The notes below the pieces were generated by a model that saw only the letters and a list, made by a program, of their open reading frames with translations, made no database searches and was not told the origin of the DNA. Below, in pieces: positions 54,524 to 57,031 of a stretch of DNA of 57,031 nucleotides (within the stretch, counting starts at the first letter, position 1; each line of letters opens with the position of its first letter). Both the position numbers and the translations under genes were made by a program. Source of the DNA: an uncultured Muribaculum sp. (GTDB lineage Bacteria; Bacteroidota; Bacteroidia; Bacteroidales; Muribaculaceae); the NCBI GenBank assembly GCA_910587665.1, contig CAJUMZ010000021.1:1-57031 (forward strand), written 5' to 3'.

Positions 54524-55084
54524 ATGAGAAAATTACCATTATTTCTTATATTAGGCATCGTCTTGGCGGCAATAGCGTCAGCTTGCCACAACGGCGACGA
54601 CAATTGGGATGACTATGCCGACTGGCGCAACACCAACAATTCCTGGCTCGACGAGCAGCAGAAGCGCACCGATACAGACGGCTCTCCCTATTATACTAAG
54701 ATTGTCCCCGGATATGACAAAGGGCAGTATGTACTTGCCCACTGGTTTAACAACCGCAGTGCCACACAAGGCAACCTGAAACCGTATTGGACATCCACGG
54801 TCGATGTGAAATATATCGGGCGTTTCTATAATGACGCGGCGTTTGACTCAAGTTATCTGATGAAAGAGTCCTACGGCGATTCATTGTACCGCACCGACCT
54901 TTCAAAGGTCATCAGCGGATGGGGAATCGTGCTTCAGGAGATGCACGTGGGCGATTCCGTGGAGGTGCTTATCCCCTACCAGTCGGCTTACGGCGCTATC
55001 GGTTACGGAAGCGTGCCCCCCTATAGCAATTTAAAATTTAACATCAAGCTTGTCGACATCCCCTACTGGGAGACAAAGCAATAA
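54524..55084 (+). CDS. FKBP-type peptidyl-prolyl isomerase, lipoprotein
   Basis: A 186-residue lipoprotein with a signal ending near ASAC (Cys about 21). The C-terminal 110 residues have the FKBP fold: VDVKYIGRFYNDAAFDSSY, then VISGWGIVLQEMHVGDSVEVLIPYQSAYG and the usual Y-G-S-VPPYSNLKFNIKLV ending. It would assist folding of exported proteins. It starts 15 bases after lemA and precedes glmS by 29 bases. Confidence 0.92.
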   Translation: MRKLPLFLILGIVLAAIASACHNGDDNWDDYADWRNTNNSWLDEQQKRTDTDGSPYYTKIVPGYDKGQYVLAHWFNNRSATQGNLKPYWTSTVDVKYIGRFYNDAAFDSSYLMKESYGDSLYRTDLSKVISGWGIVLQEMHVGDSVEVLIPYQSAYGAIGYGSVPPYSNLKFNIKLVDIPYWETKQ

Positions 55085-55113
55085 TAAAAAACACCCCTTA
55101 TCACAAATCTTTT

Positions 55114-56958
55114 ATGTGTGGAATAGTTGGATATATAGGAAATCAGGAGGCTTACCCTATACTGATAAAGGGTCTTCACCGTCTGGAATACCGTGGTTAT
55201 GACAGCGCGGGAGTAGCTTTGATTTCTGATAAAAACGAGCTGAACATCTATAAGTCGCGAGGTAAGGTCAACGACCTTGAAAACTTTTGCGAGTCAAAGG
55301 ATGTGACAGGAAAAATCGGTATCGCCCACACCAGATGGGCTACTCACGGCGAGCCAAACGACGTGAACGCACACCCCCATTACAGCACCAACGGTAAAAT
55401 CGCAATCGTACACAACGGTACTATCGAGAATTACAATGTGCTGAAAATGGCTCTTGAAAAGCACGGATGCACTTTCCGTAGCGAGACCGACACTGAGGTC
55501 GTTGTGAAGTTGATCGAATACATTCAGGGAAGCAACGGATGCTCGCTCCTTGAAGCGATGCGCGAGGCTCTCAACCAGGTAGTCGGAGCATATGCCATTG
55601 CGGTAATAGATGTCGACGACCCCGACACCATACAAGCGGCACGCAAAAGCTCGCCGCTTGTCATCGGTATCGGAAATGACGAGACATTCATCGCCTCCGA
55701 CGCATCGCCGATCATTGAGTATACCAACCAGGTCGTGTATCTCCGCGACAATGAGATCGCCATTATCAAGCGCGGCGAAAACCTGCGTGTAATCACCAAC
55801 GACAACAAGCTGTCGTCAATTGACGTGAAGACACTCAACATGTCGGTGTCACAGCTTGAAAAAGGCGGATACGCCCATTTCATGCTGAAAGAGATCTTCG
55901 AGCAGCCTAATTCAATTCATGACTGCATCAGAGGTCGGATCGTTAACAACGGCACTGAAATCAAACTTGCCGGAATCATCGACCATACCGACCGCTTTGT
56001 CAACGCATCGCGCATAATAATCGTAGCATGCGGCACATCGTGGCACGCCGGACTTATCGGAGCGCGCCTGTTTGAGTCAATCGCCCGCATTCCGACGCAG
56101 GTCGAGTACGCCAGCGAGTTCCGCTACAGCAATCCGGTGATCACACCGCAGGATATCGTAATCGCAATTTCACAGTCGGGCGAGACTGCCGACACTCTTG
56201 CCGCAATCAAGCTCGCGAGGGAAAAAGGTGCGTTTGTATATGGTGTATGCAACGCTGTCAGCTCGTCAATAGCGAGAGAGACCGATACCGGCACTTACAT
56301 CCACGTCGGTCCGGAAATCGGTGTCGCCTCTACCAAGGCATTCACAGGCCAGGTTACGGTGCTTACCATGCTCGCCCTTGCTATCGGACAGATACGCCGC
56401 ACCATATCGCAAAAAGAACTTACTGAAGTGGCTCGCTCTCTTCAGAAGCTTCCGGAACTTATAAAAGAGACCTTGACTCTCAATGAAGAGATCGAGCGTC
56501 TGTCGCAGATATTCACTTACGCCCATAACTTCCTCTATCTTGGTCGCGGCTACAACTATCCGTCGGCCCTTGAAGGAGCGTTAAAGCTAAAAGAGATCAG
56601 CTACATCCACGCTGAAGGGTATCCCGCAGCAGAGATGAAGCATGGTCCTATCGCGCTGATCGACCGTGAAATGCCTACCGTTGTGATAGCTCCTACCGAT
56701 GAGCTCCACGAGAAGATTATCTCCAATATCCAGCAGGTAAAGGCTCGCGGAGGATCGGTGATTGCAATCGTGACACGCGGCGACACCACAATCCCGGAGA
56801 TTGCTGACTTCACACTCGAGATCCCACCGGTACCGGAGTGCCTGTCACCGATCATCGTCTCGATACCGCTCCAGTTGCTCGCTTATCACATTGCCGTGAT
56901 GAAAGGCTGCAACGTCGACATGCCGCGCAACCTCGCCAAATCCGTGACCGTCGAATAA
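55114..56958 (+). CDS. glmS: Glutamine-fructose-6-phosphate aminotransferase (isomerising)
   Basis: A 614-residue enzyme that makes glucosamine-6-phosphate, the first step to UDP-GlcNAc. The N-terminal nucleophile amidotransferase has Cys2 (MCGIVGYIG), with the HTRWATHGEP and HNGTIENY blocks. Two SIS domains follow (ACGTSWHAG, SQSGETADTL). The ending DMPRNLAKSVTVE is conserved. Length is normal. No glmS ribozyme is expected or seen in this phylum. A terminator follows. Confidence 0.98.
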   Translation: MCGIVGYIGNQEAYPILIKGLHRLEYRGYDSAGVALISDKNELNIYKSRGKVNDLENFCESKDVTGKIGIAHTRWATHGEPNDVNAHPHYSTNGKIAIVHNGTIENYNVLKMALEKHGCTFRSETDTEVVVKLIEYIQGSNGCSLLEAMREALNQVVGAYAIAVIDVDDPDTIQAARKSSPLVIGIGNDETFIASDASPIIEYTNQVVYLRDNEIAIIKRGENLRVITNDNKLSSIDVKTLNMSVSQLEKGGYAHFMLKEIFEQPNSIHDCIRGRIVNNGTEIKLAGIIDHTDRFVNASRIIIVACGTSWHAGLIGARLFESIARIPTQVEYASEFRYSNPVITPQDIVIAISQSGETADTLAAIKLAREKGAFVYGVCNAVSSSIARETDTGTYIHVGPEIGVASTKAFTGQVTVLTMLALAIGQIRRTISQKELTEVARSLQKLPELIKETLTLNEEIERLSQIFTYAHNFLYLGRGYNYPSALEGALKLKEISYIHAEGYPAAEMKHGPIALIDREMPTVVIAPTDELHEKIISNIQQVKARGGSVIAIVTRGDTTIPEIADFTLEIPPVPECLSPIIVSIPLQLLAYHIAVMKGCNVDMPRNLAKSVTVE

Positions 56959-56976
56959 ACCCGGCATCATCCCATA

Positions 56977-57018
56977 AAAAGAGGCTGTCTAACAAGTTTT
57001 AGACGGCCTCTTTTCATT
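56977..57018 (+). terminator. Terminator of glmS
   Basis: A 16-base stem AAAAGAGGCTGTCTAA/TTAGACGGCCTCTTTT (56977-56992, 56999-57014) with one G-U pair and a 6-base loop is followed by CATTTTTC. Confidence 0.85.
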
Positions 57019-57031
57019 TTTCAGCCATGCA

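Noticed and set aside
55085..55113. A glmS ribozyme or riboswitch before glmS
   Set aside because: Only 29 bases separate the FKBP gene from glmS, too few for the ribozyme.
1..57031. tRNA genes, CRISPR arrays, insertion sequences, SusC/SusD pairs
   Set aside because: None recognised on either strand by reading; the sugar-degrading genes lack the usual outer-membrane uptake pair.

Overview
The window looks like a chromosomal segment of a gut Bacteroidales, most likely of the Muribaculaceae type. The reasons are: promoters of the Bacteroidetes form TAnnTTTG, often with TTTG or TTG about 19-21 bases upstream; a MurF-alanine racemase fusion; DUF3575/DUF5119/fimbrillin genes; glycoside hydrolases of families 97, 95, 53 and 2; and lipoproteins with Bacteroidetes-like signal peptides. 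Genus is not resolvable by eye. No rRNA, tRNA, CRISPR array, transposase or SusC/SusD pair was seen. No gap between genes exceeds 300 bases.

Region 1 (1-5490) is an Rhs polymorphic-toxin locus. The 3' part of a large rhs gene enters from the left edge and ends in a tip with a zinc-metallopeptidase motif. It overlaps a small gene for a secreted, probable immunity protein. Behind it lie a displaced Rhs tip with a JAB-like toxin domain and its probable immunity gene, a decayed Rhs scrap, two further orphan immunity-like genes, and a third truncated Rhs core copy. The Rhs core pieces are GC-rich and the toxin/immunity parts are AT-rich, as expected for swapped cassettes.

Region 2 (5491-18782) carries GH97, tyrS, a P-loop kinase next to galE, an M6 metalloprotease, a nitroreductase lipoprotein, priA, a polytopic membrane protein, and a yjbQ-rsgA-sua5 operon.

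Region 3 (18783-25388) mixes housekeeping genes (pepT, miaA, guaA) with two accessory insertions. One is a coupled pair encoding a PRPP-binding phosphoribosyltransferase and a DprA-like protein. The other is a GNAT acetyltransferase with a 50-residue partner, lying between two 41-base direct repeats that duplicate the upstream half of the guaA promoter. This pair resembles a toxin-antitoxin cassette and is the most unusual object in the window.

Region 4 (25389-34440) has an MFS transporter, then the leftward series gltX, waaA, murF-alr. A hypothetical secreted protein, a DUF3108 protein and thymidine kinase follow. Region 5 (34441-44935) is a fimbrial operon (DUF3575, DUF5119, fimbrillin, large fimbrillin-like tip), then a GH53 endo-galactanase and a GH2 beta-galactosidase that together would degrade beta-1,4-galactan. 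An eight-G run in the first fimbrial gene could make it phase-variable.

Region 6 (44936-57031) has a small ORF, a leftward parC-DUF3316-S41 protease operon, a GH95 alpha-fucosidase, and a rightward series glyS, lemA, FKBP-type isomerase, glmS, closed by a strong terminator. Start codons were moved from the longest open frame wherever a nearby ATG, promoter or operon spacing argued for it; each entry says so.
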